A stretch of DNA of 56,344 nt from an uncultured Gammaproteobacteria bacterium (GCA_913049565.1 CAJWZG010000001.1:1-56344); one strand, 5' to 3'; shown: positions 29,176-38,661, counted from the first letter of the stretch. A program made the numbers and translations. The notes: a model not told the origin generated them from the sequence alone.

Positions 29176-29907
29176 TTGTCACGACTAAATCGCTTTTATT
29201 TCGCCGGGAAACACCAGCCAGGCGATTGTTTGCAGCTCGACGCTGAGCGTTCAAACTATGTTTGCAAAGCCTTACGCAAGATTGAAGGGGACGCTATCGA
29301 TGTCTTCAATGGTCTGGGCAGTTTGTTCCGCTGCCGCCTGATCAAGGCGCATACGCGAAGAGCACAAATAAAAGTAATAGAACACATCCTCACCCAACCC
29401 CAGCCCGAGCAAGCGCCGTGTGTTGCTATCGCCATGCTCAAAGGCCAAGCCATGGATCGGGCAATACAGCAAGCGACAGAACTGGGCGCAAAAGACATCT
29501 GGCTGATTAATGCCGAACGCAGCAACGTGGCGCTCAAATCCGACCGTCTTAGCCAGAAGATGGCGCACTGGCGTCGCATCGTAGATTCCGCCTGTGAGCA
29601 ATGTGGCCAGCTATGGTTGCCTACACTTAAGGCGCCGGTCACTGCTGACGAATGTTTGAATCAACAAATCAAGATCGATGGCTTCGTGGTCTTTGATCCC
29701 GATGGGGAACCGATGCCAAGCGCGCTAACGATGCAAAACCCGCTTATTTTCATTGGTCCGGAGGGTGGATGGAGCGAGGTCGAACGGGCTGTATTCGCCA
29801 CTGCTGGCGCTGCGGTTTTTTGCTTCGGCAATACGATACTTCGGGCTGAAACCATGCCTGCCGTCGGGATCGCACTCGTTCAGCAAGCGAGAGGCTGGCC
29901 GTCCTAG
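29176..29907 (+). CDS. rsmE: 16S rRNA m3U1498 methyltransferase RsmE
   Basis: A 243-residue SPOUT methyltransferase. The N-terminal PUA-like domain (RFYFAGKHQPGD) is followed by the knotted domain with AIQQATELGAKDIW, SACEQCGQLWLP, the SAM-binding FIGPEGGWSEVE and LRAETMPAVG. The only suitable start is a TTG at 29176, directly after the metF stop and without a clear Shine-Dalgarno, so translation may be coupled to metF. Confidence 0.95.
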   Translation: MSRLNRFYFAGKHQPGDCLQLDAERSNYVCKALRKIEGDAIDVFNGLGSLFRCRLIKAHTRRAQIKVIEHILTQPQPEQAPCVAIAMLKGQAMDRAIQQATELGAKDIWLINAERSNVALKSDRLSQKMAHWRRIVDSACEQCGQLWLPTLKAPVTADECLNQQIKIDGFVVFDPDGEPMPSALTMQNPLIFIGPEGGWSEVERAVFATAGAAVFCFGNTILRAETMPAVGIALVQQARGWPS

Positions 29908-29924
29908 CTCCTGACCCGAACTCG

Positions 29925-30827
29925 TCATGGCAGCTTTGACTGCAGTTGTTCTGCTGCGATCACCAAATTCTGCATCGCATCTTCCAAAGTTGCGTCAATA
30001 GCCTCATTGTTGCTTTGCGCACGGAAGGTTTGCAGTAGCCCGGGTAATGTATCTAATACCGTTTCCAACTGCAGATGGACAGACACATCCTCGCCTTCTT
30101 CGGCGAAAGAAAATTCTCCCCCAGACGCCAATACATCAGCTCGCTCAATAACGCGTTCATAGGTCGCGTCATCGATTTGCGATTGGGTAGATTCGTCGCC
30201 TCCTGACTCCGGAAGCCTCAGTCGTTGCAGCAAAGCCGTGGCATCGCGAAGAACATCCCAGTGCTCTTCATGAATCGATAGTGTGGCATCGAGTAGGCGA
30301 TCAAGCAGATTGGTTTGAGCGCTGGCAACCTCTAAAGCATCGCTCCACTTCGCTTCGGCGGCAAAATCTGCCACCGCAACGAAGCCATCGCGCAGCGGCA
30401 CCAGCCCTGCCGCCTGTTGCAGAGTATTCAACAGTTCGAGCCACGAATCGCTGGCTTGGCTTGACTCGGGCGCTAACGCACTCTCCAGTTGAGAGCGCAG
30501 CAATGCCAGCTCCAGCAGAGGTTGCGTTGCGGAATCGGCGTCTGCATCAACTTGCTGATCTAGCTGCTTGAGTGCTTTTCCAACTTCACGCAACAAGACA
30601 AAACTCGCGCTCGTTAAAACGATTTCATGACGAGCCAAGGCGTTTAGCCAGCGTGCCAATAACAACCAAGTGTTGTCAGGTGATTGTGCTCCACCCAAAC
30701 GACTAGCAACACGACTCATCAGCTCCAATCCGACTTGCCGATTGTCGTTAATTATCACCGCTAACAAGCCGCGCTCAAATTCTTGCCGCTGCTGGCTGAT
30801 TTGGTCGCGGGTAAGTCCATGCAACAT
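29925..30827 (-). CDS. Orphan ChpA-like helical protein (possible Pil-Chp remnant)
   Basis: A 300-residue, acidic, largely helical protein with no signal peptide or membrane segment. I do not recognise an enzyme. The segment TWLLLARWLNALARHEIVLTSASFVLL resembles the repeated helical units in the N-terminal part of ChpA/PilL chemosensory kinases, but there is no histidine kinase, CheW or receiver domain. It lies between rsmE and gshB, where Pseudomonas aeruginosa carries pilGHIJK-chpABCDE, and reads in the opposite direction to both neighbours. It could be a surviving ChpA domain or an unrelated protein. The ORF is intact and its codon use looks like its neighbours. Confidence 0.7.
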   Translation of the reverse strand: MLHGLTRDQISQQRQEFERGLLAVIINDNRQVGLELMSRVASRLGGAQSPDNTWLLLARWLNALARHEIVLTSASFVLLREVGKALKQLDQQVDADADSATQPLLELALLRSQLESALAPESSQASDSWLELLNTLQQAAGLVPLRDGFVAVADFAAEAKWSDALEVASAQTNLLDRLLDATLSIHEEHWDVLRDATALLQRLRLPESGGDESTQSQIDDATYERVIERADVLASGGEFSFAEEGEDVSVHLQLETVLDTLPGLLQTFRAQSNNEAIDATLEDAMQNLVIAAEQLQSKLP

Positions 30828-30987
30828 AGATCGGGCGGCTCCGAGCGCTAGTAATACTTCACGTCAAATGATAACCGGCCCTCGCACTTCGTGCAGGAAG
30901 TTTGCGGCCAAGGATTACGATGTTTTGGATTTGCTTCGATAGGCCCTCAGTCGTTACCGTAGTGCTTTCCAAATCGCGGATAGCGCC

Positions 30988-31962
30988 ATGACCAAGATCG
31001 CCTTTCTAATGGACCCAATTGAGTCCGTTGCGATAAAAAAAGACTCGACCATTGCCATGGTCCGCGCAGCCCAGCTGAGAGGATTAGAAGTCTACTACTG
31101 TCGTCAGGAGGACTTGATGATCTCCAAGACTCTAGTCTGCGCCTACTTAAGTCGGCTTTCACTGATCGATCATTTTGCTGCAGTCCTAGATCCTGCGACC
31201 GTCGGCGGTGGCACTGAGCCTTGGTTCACTCTTCAACCTGCTGCATTGATGCCACTTTCCGATATGGACATCGTGATGATGCGTAAAGACCCGCCATTTG
31301 ATATGGAATACATCTATACCACCTATCTACTGGAACGCGTAGAGGCCGAGGGCACCAAAGTGGTGAATCGACCTGGTTCACTCAGAGATTGTAACGAAAA
31401 GCTTTTCGCGACCCTGTTCCCGCAGTGCTGTCCGCCGTTAATCGTCAGCCGGCGAATGGATGCTTTGAAGGCATTTCATGCTGAGCACAAAAATGTTGTG
31501 TTCAAAAAACTCGATGGCATGGGGGGCGCGTCTATTTTCCGAATCATGGAGTCGGATCCAAATTTATCCGTTGTGCTTGAAACGCTCACCAACGCGGGCA
31601 ACGAGCAGATCATGGGCCAAGTTTATCTGCCGGAGATCGTCGATGGCGATAAACGCATTTTGATCGTGAACGGCAAACCAGTGCCCTATGCCTTAGCCCG
31701 CATACCGTCTGCTGGCGAAACCCGGGGCAACTTAGCGGCCGGTGGCCGCGGCGAAGGTCGCCCATTAACGGACCGCGACAAATGGATTGCTGCGGAAATT
31801 GGACCGGAACTGGTGGCGAGGGGTCTCAACTTCGTTGGTATTGACGTTATCGGCGACTACTTAACCGAAATAAATGTTACATGCCCAACCTGTATTCGCG
31901 AACTCGACAGTCAATTTGGATTGGATATCGCGGGCGATTTGATAGAAAGCCTAATTGCCTAA
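30988..31962 (+). CDS. gshB: Glutathione synthetase
   Basis: A 324-residue ATP-grasp ligase that adds glycine to gamma-glutamylcysteine. It begins TKIAFLMDPIESVAIKKDSTIAMVRAAQ, and has DPPFDMEYIYTTYLLE, VFKKLDGMGGASIFR, GGRGEGRPLT and the C-terminal EINVTCPTCIREL. Length matches E. coli GshB (316). It leads the rightward gshB-tonB-yqgE-ruvX series seen in pseudomonads. Its product may serve the glutathione transferase at the window start. Confidence 0.97.
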   Translation: MTKIAFLMDPIESVAIKKDSTIAMVRAAQLRGLEVYYCRQEDLMISKTLVCAYLSRLSLIDHFAAVLDPATVGGGTEPWFTLQPAALMPLSDMDIVMMRKDPPFDMEYIYTTYLLERVEAEGTKVVNRPGSLRDCNEKLFATLFPQCCPPLIVSRRMDALKAFHAEHKNVVFKKLDGMGGASIFRIMESDPNLSVVLETLTNAGNEQIMGQVYLPEIVDGDKRILIVNGKPVPYALARIPSAGETRGNLAAGGRGEGRPLTDRDKWIAAEIGPELVARGLNFVGIDVIGDYLTEINVTCPTCIRELDSQFGLDIAGDLIESLIA

Positions 31963-31991
31963 TCTTTAAACGCGAAATCGTTGAAACGCCC

Positions 31992-32735
31992 ATGTTAAGG
32001 CCAATAAACCGAGACAAACTGATCTTCACGCTTTTGCTGGCGACCGCGTTACACGCAGTGATTTTGCTGGGCATTGCCCCGGGCGAAGAAAAACCCGTTC
32101 TTAGTGCAACTCCCTTGTCTATTGTCCTTAGACAAGCTGGCGACGCGAGGACCCAAAGCGGTGCAATCGTGCTTCCGCAAAACGACGACGCGCAGCCATC
32201 CAACTCCCGAAGCGATCAGGCTCAAATGACCACACAAGCTATGCAGCAGCCCCCCGAAAAATTACTGTCCGCCGAGGAAATCCCGACCCGTACCGATGCG
32301 ATGCCAACAATCCGGCCGCGTGTTGATCGACAGACCATGACTCAACAGATCCTGCTGTTTGAGCAGCGCGCCGAACAGAAAGAGGGTAATGCCCGAAAGC
32401 GCAACTTGGCGAGCGTGGGTATGCCAACCGCGGCTGAGTCCGCCTATCTGGCAATGTGGCGGCGAAAATGTGAACGCATTGGTGGGAACAACTATCCAGC
32501 TGGCGGGCTACAAGGCGAACTCACCATGCGCGTGATCATCGATCATTCGGGACGGTTGCTCGATGTTTTTATTTTAAGCTCGTCGGGCCACATGACCCTG
32601 GATAACGCTGCCCTTCGAACTGTTCGGCAAGCATCGCCCTATCAACCCTTCAACGTAGAGATGCTCAAACGTTATGATCAGTTGTCCTTTACACGATCCT
32701 GGGAATTCAGTAGGCGCGGCCCATCGATCAACTAG
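31992..32735 (+). CDS. TonB-family protein (TonB3-like)
   Basis: A 247-residue envelope protein. A single N-terminal membrane segment (LIFTLLLATALHAVILLGI) is followed by a flexible, Gln/Pro-containing periplasmic region and a TonB C-terminal domain (YPAGGLQGELTMRVIIDHSGRLLDV, then SSSGHMTLDNAALRTVRQASPY). The start at 31992 places the membrane segment correctly; the open frame continues upstream into gshB. It occupies the position of tonB3 in Pseudomonas, where that gene has been tied to twitching motility. No exbB or exbD is nearby. Confidence 0.9.
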   Translation: MLRPINRDKLIFTLLLATALHAVILLGIAPGEEKPVLSATPLSIVLRQAGDARTQSGAIVLPQNDDAQPSNSRSDQAQMTTQAMQQPPEKLLSAEEIPTRTDAMPTIRPRVDRQTMTQQILLFEQRAEQKEGNARKRNLASVGMPTAAESAYLAMWRRKCERIGGNNYPAGGLQGELTMRVIIDHSGRLLDVFILSSSGHMTLDNAALRTVRQASPYQPFNVEMLKRYDQLSFTRSWEFSRRGPSIN

Positions 32736-32771
32736 TACACTATGCTGGAAGGCTATGGGTCGCAAAACATC

Positions 32772-33320
32772 ATGAACCTGACAAATCACTTTCTACTTGC
32801 CTTACCAACCTTACGGCAGGACTATTTCTCGGCAACGCTGACCTATATTTGTGAGCATAGCGATGAGGGAGCTATGGGCATTGTTGTCAATCGCCCCTCC
32901 GATATCTCAGTCCTTGAACTGCTGAACCAGTTGAATTTGAACCCACAACGCCATTGGGTAGATCACCCTGTTGTTGCAGGAGGACCGGTTTCAACCGACC
33001 GTGGCTTTATGCTTTATGCGGGGAGTGAGCCTTACGAATCTTCATTGACGGTTACTGACGGTGTGCATCTAACCAGTGCCTTTGAGTCACTTAGAGCGGT
33101 TGCTAACGATGAAGGCCCAGAGCAATTCATCATTGCCCTAGGCTATGCCGGCTGGGCTGGCGGGCAGTTGGAGCGCGAAATCATCAGTAACACCTGGCTC
33201 ACCGTCGAAGCGGACGCTGACATATTGTTCGACCGAGCCTTCGAGGAGCGTTTGGATGCCGCTGCTGGTTTACTTGGCATCGACTTAAGGCTAATCGCCC
33301 CCGAGGCGGGGCACAGTTGA
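32772..33320 (+). CDS. yqgE: UPF0301/AlgH family protein YqgE
   Basis: A 182-residue protein of the UPF0301 family. It begins with NLTNHFLLALPTL and has YICEHSDEGAMGIVVNRPSD and ALGYAGWAGGQLEREI. The ATG at 32772 is chosen because it gives the standard N-terminus. Its biochemical role is unclear; the Pseudomonas homologue AlgH affects alginate and other regulation. The stop overlaps the ruvX start by one base, a linkage conserved widely. Confidence 0.95.
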   Translation: MNLTNHFLLALPTLRQDYFSATLTYICEHSDEGAMGIVVNRPSDISVLELLNQLNLNPQRHWVDHPVVAGGPVSTDRGFMLYAGSEPYESSLTVTDGVHLTSAFESLRAVANDEGPEQFIIALGYAGWAGGQLEREIISNTWLTVEADADILFDRAFEERLDAAAGLLGIDLRLIAPEAGHS

Positions 33321-33739
33321 TGCCTCAAGGCTATGTGATGAGTTTTGATTTTGGCCTAAAGCATATTGGCATTGCTGTGGGCCAATCAGTAACGCAAACG
33401 GCCAGGCCACTCACAACCCTGAGTGCCAAGAACGGCAAACCCGACTGGCAAAAGCTTGATGAGCTAATGCAAACCTATCGCCCTGCCGTCTTCGTCGTAG
33501 GTTTGCCCTTGAACATGGACGGTAGCGTATCCGATATGTCCGACCGGGCGACGTTGTTTGCCGAGACTCTCGCCGAACGAATCACCGCCCCTGTGTATCT
33601 AGCGGATGAGCGATTAAGTTCTTGGGCCGTCAAAAAAGACGATTCGAGTAGCGGCGATATCCACGCGAAGTCTGCTTGCTTGATTGCCGAGACATTTTTA
33701 ACCGACCCAAATCGCTGCGCCCAAGTAGGATCCAACTAA
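33320..33739 (+). CDS. ruvX: Holliday junction resolvase-like protein RuvX (YqgF)
   Basis: A 139-residue RNase H-fold nuclease, essential in many bacteria and linked to pre-16S rRNA 5'-end processing. The motifs are SFDFGLKHIGIAVG with the first catalytic Asp, FVVGLPLNMDGS, and YLADERLSSW with the Glu, then GDIHAKSACLIAE. Its first-motif Asp sits in SFDFG. The start ATG overlaps the yqgE stop (TGATG). In Pseudomonas pyrR-pyrB-pyrC follow; here yggS follows directly. Confidence 0.95.
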   Translation: MPQGYVMSFDFGLKHIGIAVGQSVTQTARPLTTLSAKNGKPDWQKLDELMQTYRPAVFVVGLPLNMDGSVSDMSDRATLFAETLAERITAPVYLADERLSSWAVKKDDSSSGDIHAKSACLIAETFLTDPNRCAQVGSN

Positions 33740-33750
33740 GCAACTTACCC

Positions 33751-34464
33751 ATGTCAGAACTTGATACTCACTCCATCGAAGCAAGATTAACTGCGTTAAA
33801 CCAACGCATCGAACGCGCCTGCGCAGCATGCGGTCGCTCTCCTCAGGAGGTGACCTTAGTTGGCGTTAGCAAAACGAAACCCGCAAAAGATGTAGCCATG
33901 GCTCATGCGCTCGGTCTCGCTAATTTTGGCGAAAATTACTTACAAGAGGCAGGCGATAAAATTCAAGCCCTCAAGCAGCTTGAGGCGACCTGGCACTTCA
34001 TAGGCAGCATCCAGTCGAATAAAACTCAAGACGTCGCCCAACACTTTGATTGGGTGCATACCGTTGACCGGGAAAAAATTGGTAAGCGCCTCAGCGCTCA
34101 GTGTCCATCGAACAAAGTGCTCAACGTGCTGGTTCAAGTCAACATAGACGACGACCCAGCTAAGGGCGGCTGCTCTGCGGCAGAGCTGCCAAATCTGGTC
34201 AATCAACTCACAAGCCTGCCGAACCTGAAGGTTCGAGGACTTATGACCATATTGAGTCAAGCGTCAGAACCTAGGGCCAGCTACCAAAGCGTGGCACAAT
34301 TGTATCACGACGTTCGACAAGCTCTTTCGGAAGCTAATAAACCTCACTGGGATTCTCTCTCCATGGGTATGACCGGTGACCTTGAGCATGCTATCGCGGC
34401 AGGAGCGACACATATAAGAATTGGCACCGCACTTTTCGGCGAACGAGCCCTACCAGACCAATAG
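33751..34464 (+). CDS. yggS: PLP homeostasis protein YggS
   Basis: A 237-residue member of the YggS/PROSC family, which binds PLP through a lysine (Lys41 in GVSKTKPAKD) and keeps PLP and amino-acid pools balanced without a known reaction. Other conserved segments are NFGENYLQEAGDK, WHFIGSIQSNK and SMGMTGDLEHAIAAGATHIRIGTALFG. The start at 33751 was chosen for its fit to the family N-terminus; the frame stays open upstream into ruvX. It precedes proC, as in many bacteria. Confidence 0.95.
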   Translation: MSELDTHSIEARLTALNQRIERACAACGRSPQEVTLVGVSKTKPAKDVAMAHALGLANFGENYLQEAGDKIQALKQLEATWHFIGSIQSNKTQDVAQHFDWVHTVDREKIGKRLSAQCPSNKVLNVLVQVNIDDDPAKGGCSAAELPNLVNQLTSLPNLKVRGLMTILSQASEPRASYQSVAQLYHDVRQALSEANKPHWDSLSMGMTGDLEHAIAAGATHIRIGTALFGERALPDQ

Positions 34465-34500
34465 GGAACCGATGACAACATCTAGAACGGAAATATAACA

Positions 34501-35313
34501 ATGACCATCGCGTTTATCGGCGCAGGCAATATGGCGAGCAGCCTGATTAAGGGACTACAGGCCAGCGGTGTACCCTGCGGTGACATTGTCGCTGCGGATC
34601 CAATGGAATCTCAGCTCGCCCCTCTCAACACATTGGGCGTCAAGACCACTACCGAGAATGCGATCGCCGTCGCGGCTGCAGACACGGTTGTGTTGGCCGT
34701 CAAACCTCAAATTGCAGGCAAAGTGCTCGAACAGCTGCCGGATTTATCACCCCATCAGTTGGTGATCTCAATCGTAGCCGGTATCGACATGAGCAGTCTG
34801 ATGGATTGGCTGCCAGCAGGACAACCTATTGTGCGCTGCATGCCCAATACTCCCGCACTGCTAGGTGCTGGCATAACAGGTTTATTCGCTAACGACGCAG
34901 TAAACGAGATACAGCGCGATCAAACCCAGCGAGTATTGAACGGCGTCGGCAGCAGCGTCTGGGTATCTGAGGAATCCCTGATCGATGTGGTAACAGCGGT
35001 TTCCGGAAGCGGCCCGGCGTACTATTTTCTGTTGATGGAGAGCATGATCGACCGCGGCATTGCATTGGGGCTTGACGCCGCTACGAGCCGCAAACTGGTA
35101 GTAGAAACAGCGCGAGGTGCAGCCCTCATGGCCTGCGAACCCGACACAGACCCGGCTGAGCTACGGCGGAATGTGACTTCTCCCGGCGGCACAACGCAGG
35201 CGGCTTTGAAGGTGATGTTAGATCATAAGATGCCAGACATTGTCGGCAGCGCTGTTGACGCGGCTAACGACCGGGCCAAGGGCCTAGCAGAAGAATTTGG
35301 GAGTAAACGATGA
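34501..35313 (+). CDS. proC: Pyrroline-5-carboxylate reductase
   Basis: A 270-residue enzyme that reduces P5C to proline, the final step of proline synthesis. The Rossmann motif FIGAGNMASSLIKGL is at the N-terminus, then AVKPQ, VRCMPNTPALLGAGITGL and the dimer-domain signature VSGSGPAYYFLLMESM and VTSPGGTTQAAL. It overlaps yggT by four bases (ATGA). Confidence 0.97.
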   Translation: MTIAFIGAGNMASSLIKGLQASGVPCGDIVAADPMESQLAPLNTLGVKTTTENAIAVAAADTVVLAVKPQIAGKVLEQLPDLSPHQLVISIVAGIDMSSLMDWLPAGQPIVRCMPNTPALLGAGITGLFANDAVNEIQRDQTQRVLNGVGSSVWVSEESLIDVVTAVSGSGPAYYFLLMESMIDRGIALGLDAATSRKLVVETARGAALMACEPDTDPAELRRNVTSPGGTTQAALKVMLDHKMPDIVGSAVDAANDRAKGLAEEFGSKR

Positions 35314-35846
35314 ACTCAACGCTCTACATGATTGTAGATTTAATTTTCCGACTGGCGACGATGCTGTTCCTGGTCAGATTCTTGCTGCAAGCCTGTGGCG
35401 CCGATTTCTACAATCCCATCAGCCAGGCGATTGTCAAAGGCAGTGATAGCATCGCCGGATTGTTACGACGGGCATTGCCCAAAACGGGCCGATACGACCT
35501 GGCGTCGTTGATTTTAGCTTGGCTAATGGGCGTTATTTTCGTTGGCTTAATCACGATGGGAAGCTTAGGTATCACCCAATATTTCGTGGCAGGACTCGTG
35601 CGCCTGCTTACCGTTTTAGTGGATTTTTATTGGTGGTCGACCCTGCTGCTGGTTATCGCCAGCTTCGTCACCCAAGGCAACTATCATCCAGCCCTAGCCC
35701 TACTTGAGGAGTTAGTCTCACCATTGCTCACTCCACTGCGCAACATTCTGCCCACCGCCGGACCTCTCGACTTCTCACCGATGGTATTGATCTTGTTCTT
35801 ATCGATATTGCAACAATCTCTGCCAAGGGCCTACGGGCTGGTCTGA
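35310..35846 (+). CDS. yggT: YggT family integral membrane protein
   Basis: A 178-residue membrane protein with two YGGT repeats, each carrying [27 protein letters not shown] and [15 protein letters not shown] segments. Four hydrophobic helices are visible. The role is uncertain; the family is linked to osmotic or division-related functions. Its ATG overlaps the proC stop, and metX follows four bases after its stop. Confidence 0.93.
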   Translation: MNSTLYMIVDLIFRLATMLFLVRFLLQACGADFYNPISQAIVKGSDSIAGLLRRALPKTGRYDLASLILAWLMGVIFVGLITMGSLGITQYFVAGLVRLLTVLVDFYWWSTLLLVIASFVTQGNYHPALALLEELVSPLLTPLRNILPTAGPLDFSPMVLILFLSILQQSLPRAYGLV

Positions 35847-35850
35847 TTCA

Positions 35851-37002
35851 ATGAACGCCGCACCTACATCCGTTGGCATCGTAAAACCCCAGCGTTTCCT
35901 TTGTGATCAACCGCTAACACTGCAAAACGGGGCTGTCCTGCCTGCCTATGAGCTGGTTTTTGAAACTTATGGCGAGCTCAACGCTGAGAAGTCGAATGCC
36001 ATCCTGATTTGTCATGCGTTGTCCGGGCATCACCACGCCGCAGGTTATCATCACGAAGACGACGTAAAACCTGGCTGGTGGGACGCCTGCATTGGACCGG
36101 GCAAGGCCATCGACACAAACCTTTTTTTTGTTCTCAGTCTAAACAATTTGGGTGGATGCCACGGTAGCACTGGGCCCCGGACCGGCGATCCAGCAACGGG
36201 TAAAACCTATGGCCCGAACTTCCCAAACGTCGTAGTAAAGGACTGGGTTCGCACTCAGGCGGTGCTGGCAGATCATATTGGCATTCAGACTTTCGCCGCT
36301 GTTGTGGGCGGAAGCTTAGGCGGTATGCAGGCACTGCAATGGGCTATCGACTATCCCCAACGTCTGCGGGCCTGCGTGGCGATAGCGTCGGCGGCCAAAC
36401 TGTCAGCGCAGAACATCGCCTTTAACGAAATCGCACGGCAGGCCATCTCTAGCGACCCAAACTTCAACGACGGGCACTACTTCGACAGCGGTACCAACCC
36501 TGCTCTCGGCCTAGGGCTTGCCCGCATGATTGGACATGTTACCTATCTGTCGGATGACGGCATGGGCAGCAAATTTGGACGAGAGGTTAAATCCGGGGAC
36601 TTCGACGCCGAGCAAGAGGTGGAGTTTCAGGTAGAAAGCTATCTCAACTACCAGAGCCGAACATTCACCCAATACTTCGACGCCAATACCTATCTGCTAA
36701 TGACGAGGGCTCTCGATCATTTTGATCCTGCTCGGCAAACCAATGGTGATTTGGTCGCCGCCTTCCAGCAGGTTAGCTGTAGATTCTTGATCCTATCGTT
36801 CAGCTCCGACTGGCGCTTTTCGGCGGAGCGTTCCGAAGAGATCGTCAATGCTTTGGTGAAAGCGAAAAAAAATGTAGCCAGCGCCGTTATCCAATCTGAG
36901 CACGGGCACGACTCTTTTTTGCTGCCGATAGATCGCTATACCAAGGCACTCAAGACATTTCTATCCAGAACACTGGATTCACCAAGGATTGCTTCGTCAT
37001 GA
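35851..37002 (+). CDS. metX: Homoserine O-acyltransferase MetX
   Basis: A 383-residue alpha/beta-hydrolase-fold transferase that activates homoserine for methionine synthesis. The nucleophile is Ser155 in VGGSLGGMQ, with Asp320 in SSDW and His353 in EHGHDSF completing the triad. The [18 protein letters not shown] segment is diagnostic. Members use acetyl-CoA or succinyl-CoA; the Pseudomonas enzyme in the same metX-metW locus is a succinyltransferase, but I cannot settle the choice from sequence alone. It overlaps metW by four bases (ATGA). Confidence 0.96.
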   Translation: MNAAPTSVGIVKPQRFLCDQPLTLQNGAVLPAYELVFETYGELNAEKSNAILICHALSGHHHAAGYHHEDDVKPGWWDACIGPGKAIDTNLFFVLSLNNLGGCHGSTGPRTGDPATGKTYGPNFPNVVVKDWVRTQAVLADHIGIQTFAAVVGGSLGGMQALQWAIDYPQRLRACVAIASAAKLSAQNIAFNEIARQAISSDPNFNDGHYFDSGTNPALGLGLARMIGHVTYLSDDGMGSKFGREVKSGDFDAEQEVEFQVESYLNYQSRTFTQYFDANTYLLMTRALDHFDPARQTNGDLVAAFQQVSCRFLILSFSSDWRFSAERSEEIVNALVKAKKNVASAVIQSEHGHDSFLLPIDRYTKALKTFLSRTLDSPRIASS

Positions 37003-37601
37003 CGCTACGAGGAGACCTGGCGCTAATCAGTGACCTTATCAACCCAAACGCGCGCGTTTTGGATTTGGGTTGCGGCACCGGCGCGTTGTTGGCAAATCTG
37101 CAAGCCCACAAAAGCGTTAACGGCTATGGATTAGATAAAGACCCGGAAAACATACAGGCCTGTCTAGACCTTGGCGTCAATGTTATCGAACAAGATCTGG
37201 ATGACGGTATCGATAATTTTGCGACCAACAACTTTGATATGGTCATTATGGCTGACGCCTTACAAGCCGTCCGTGAACCTCGGGGACTACTCAGAGAAAT
37301 GCTGCGGATCGGCGAGGAATGCGTCGTGACTTTCCCCAACTTCGGTCATTGGCGGTGTCGCTTGCAGCTAGGTCTCGGCGGACATATGCCAATGTCCAAA
37401 CATCTTCCCCATTATTGGCATGACACGCCCAACATTCACTTGTGTACGACTCGAGACTTCGAAAGACTTTGTGCGGAAGAAAACTTTCGCATCATCCAAA
37501 GGCGCGTGGTCGATACAAAGTATCGTGAGCACTGGTCTATCGCCGCGGCACCGAACCTTATGGCGAGCCATGCATTTTATCGTTTAGGGAGACCTTCTTG
37601 A
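36999..37601 (+). CDS. metW: Methionine biosynthesis protein MetW
   Basis: A 200-residue protein with a class I SAM-dependent methyltransferase fold ([15 protein letters not shown] near the N-terminus). The later motifs [15 protein letters not shown] and [23 protein letters not shown] are characteristic of MetW. It is required for efficient MetX activity in several bacteria and always pairs with metX, as here. Its stop overlaps the TTG start of the next gene. Confidence 0.96.
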   Translation: MTLRGDLALISDLINPNARVLDLGCGTGALLANLQAHKSVNGYGLDKDPENIQACLDLGVNVIEQDLDDGIDNFATNNFDMVIMADALQAVREPRGLLREMLRIGEECVVTFPNFGHWRCRLQLGLGGHMPMSKHLPHYWHDTPNIHLCTTRDFERLCAEENFRIIQRRVVDTKYREHWSIAAAPNLMASHAFYRLGRPS

Positions 37602-38065
37602 GAACCATATTTCGACTCGAAACCAACGCGCTGTTTCGGCTAGTCGCACTGTGTATCTGTCTTCACGCAGTAGGTGCTCATGCCCAACAAATGCAGAAAT
37701 TTGGTGCTTTTGAGCTCCACTACATTGTTATCCCTACGACCTTGCTGCAACCCGAAATCGCGCAGCGATATGGTATCTCTCGCGGCAAGGATCGTGCGCT
37801 TTGCAACATTTCAGTCATTGACGCAAACGGCAAGGGTGTTGCCGCGGCGTTCAGCGGATCCAGTCAAAACTTACTCGGACAACGCCAAGATCTATCTTTC
37901 CGTCAAGTGATCGATGGTGACGCCATCTACTATCTGGCTACGATTCGCCACGCAGACGAGGAAACGCATCGAATCAACATCGACGCCAAAGTTGCAGCAA
38001 GCCCGACCACCAAAGCCGCGAGCACCACGCTGAAATTGACACAAAAGTTGTACTGGGCGGAATGA
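37598..38065 (+). CDS. DUF4426 periplasmic protein
   Basis: A 155-residue protein with an N-terminal signal peptide (LFRLVALCICLHAVGAHA, likely cleaved after AHA). The mature part has HYIVIPTTLLQPEIAQRYGISRGKDRALCNISV, matching DUF4426, the gene that follows metW in Pseudomonas. The start is a TTG at 37598 with GGGAG six bases upstream, overlapping the metW stop. Function is unknown. Its stop overlaps the rdgB ATG by four bases. Confidence 0.9.
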   Translation: MRTIFRLETNALFRLVALCICLHAVGAHAQQMQKFGAFELHYIVIPTTLLQPEIAQRYGISRGKDRALCNISVIDANGKGVAAAFSGSSQNLLGQRQDLSFRQVIDGDAIYYLATIRHADEETHRINIDAKVAASPTTKAASTTLKLTQKLYWAE

Positions 38066-38661
38066 CCGATTTAGTTTTAGCCACGCGTAATCAGGGCAAG
38101 GTCGATGAGATGCGGCCGATGCTGGCCGGCGTTGGGTTTAATCTTATCAACCAATCCGAAACCGATATCCCAAGCGCCGCGGAGGATGGCGAGACGTTTG
38201 TTGAAAACGCCCTAATCAAAGCCCGCGCTGTCTCGGGCGCTACTGGCCTCCCAGCGATAGCCGATGACAGTGGGTTAGTAGTAGCGGCATTATCCGGCGC
38301 ACCAGGAATCTATAGCGCGCGCTATGCCGGCGAGGACGCAACAGATGTAGCCAACAATCAAAAGCTGTTGCACGATCTCACAGACTTCCATGATCGCAGC
38401 GCTTTCTTCTTCTGCTGCATGGTCTTTCTCCGCTCGGCAGAAGATCCCACTCCGGTGATCGCCACCGGTCAGTGGAACGGAGAAATCTTGCGCGCGCCCA
38501 CAGGCCAAGGGGGATTCGGTTATGATCCGTTATTCTGGTTACCCGAGCTAAAACTCAGTGCAGCCGAGCTACCCAAGGCGCAAAAAAATCAGATTAGTCA
38601 CCGCGGCCTAGCCTGTGCGCAGCTCTTAACAGGGATGCGCAAAGCGTTCGCTTTCACCTAA
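38062..38661 (+). CDS. rdgB: Non-canonical purine NTP pyrophosphatase (RdgB/HAM1)
   Basis: A 199-residue enzyme that hydrolyses dITP, ITP and XTP to keep damaged purines out of DNA. It begins LVLATRNQGKVDEM, and has AEDGETFVENALIKARA, AIADDSGLVVAALSGAPGIYSARYAG, GFGYDPLFW and KNQISHRGLA. The start overlaps the DUF4426 stop, and its stop overlaps the hemW start by one base. Confidence 0.97.
   Translation: MTDLVLATRNQGKVDEMRPMLAGVGFNLINQSETDIPSAAEDGETFVENALIKARAVSGATGLPAIADDSGLVVAALSGAPGIYSARYAGEDATDVANNQKLLHDLTDFHDRSAFFFCCMVFLRSAEDPTPVIATGQWNGEILRAPTGQGGFGYDPLFWLPELKLSAAELPKAQKNQISHRGLACAQLLTGMRKAFAFT

Noticed and set aside
32239..32454. Minus-strand frame within the tonB-like gene
   Set aside because: It is antisense to a gene with a clear membrane anchor and TonB domain, and has no recognisable motif.
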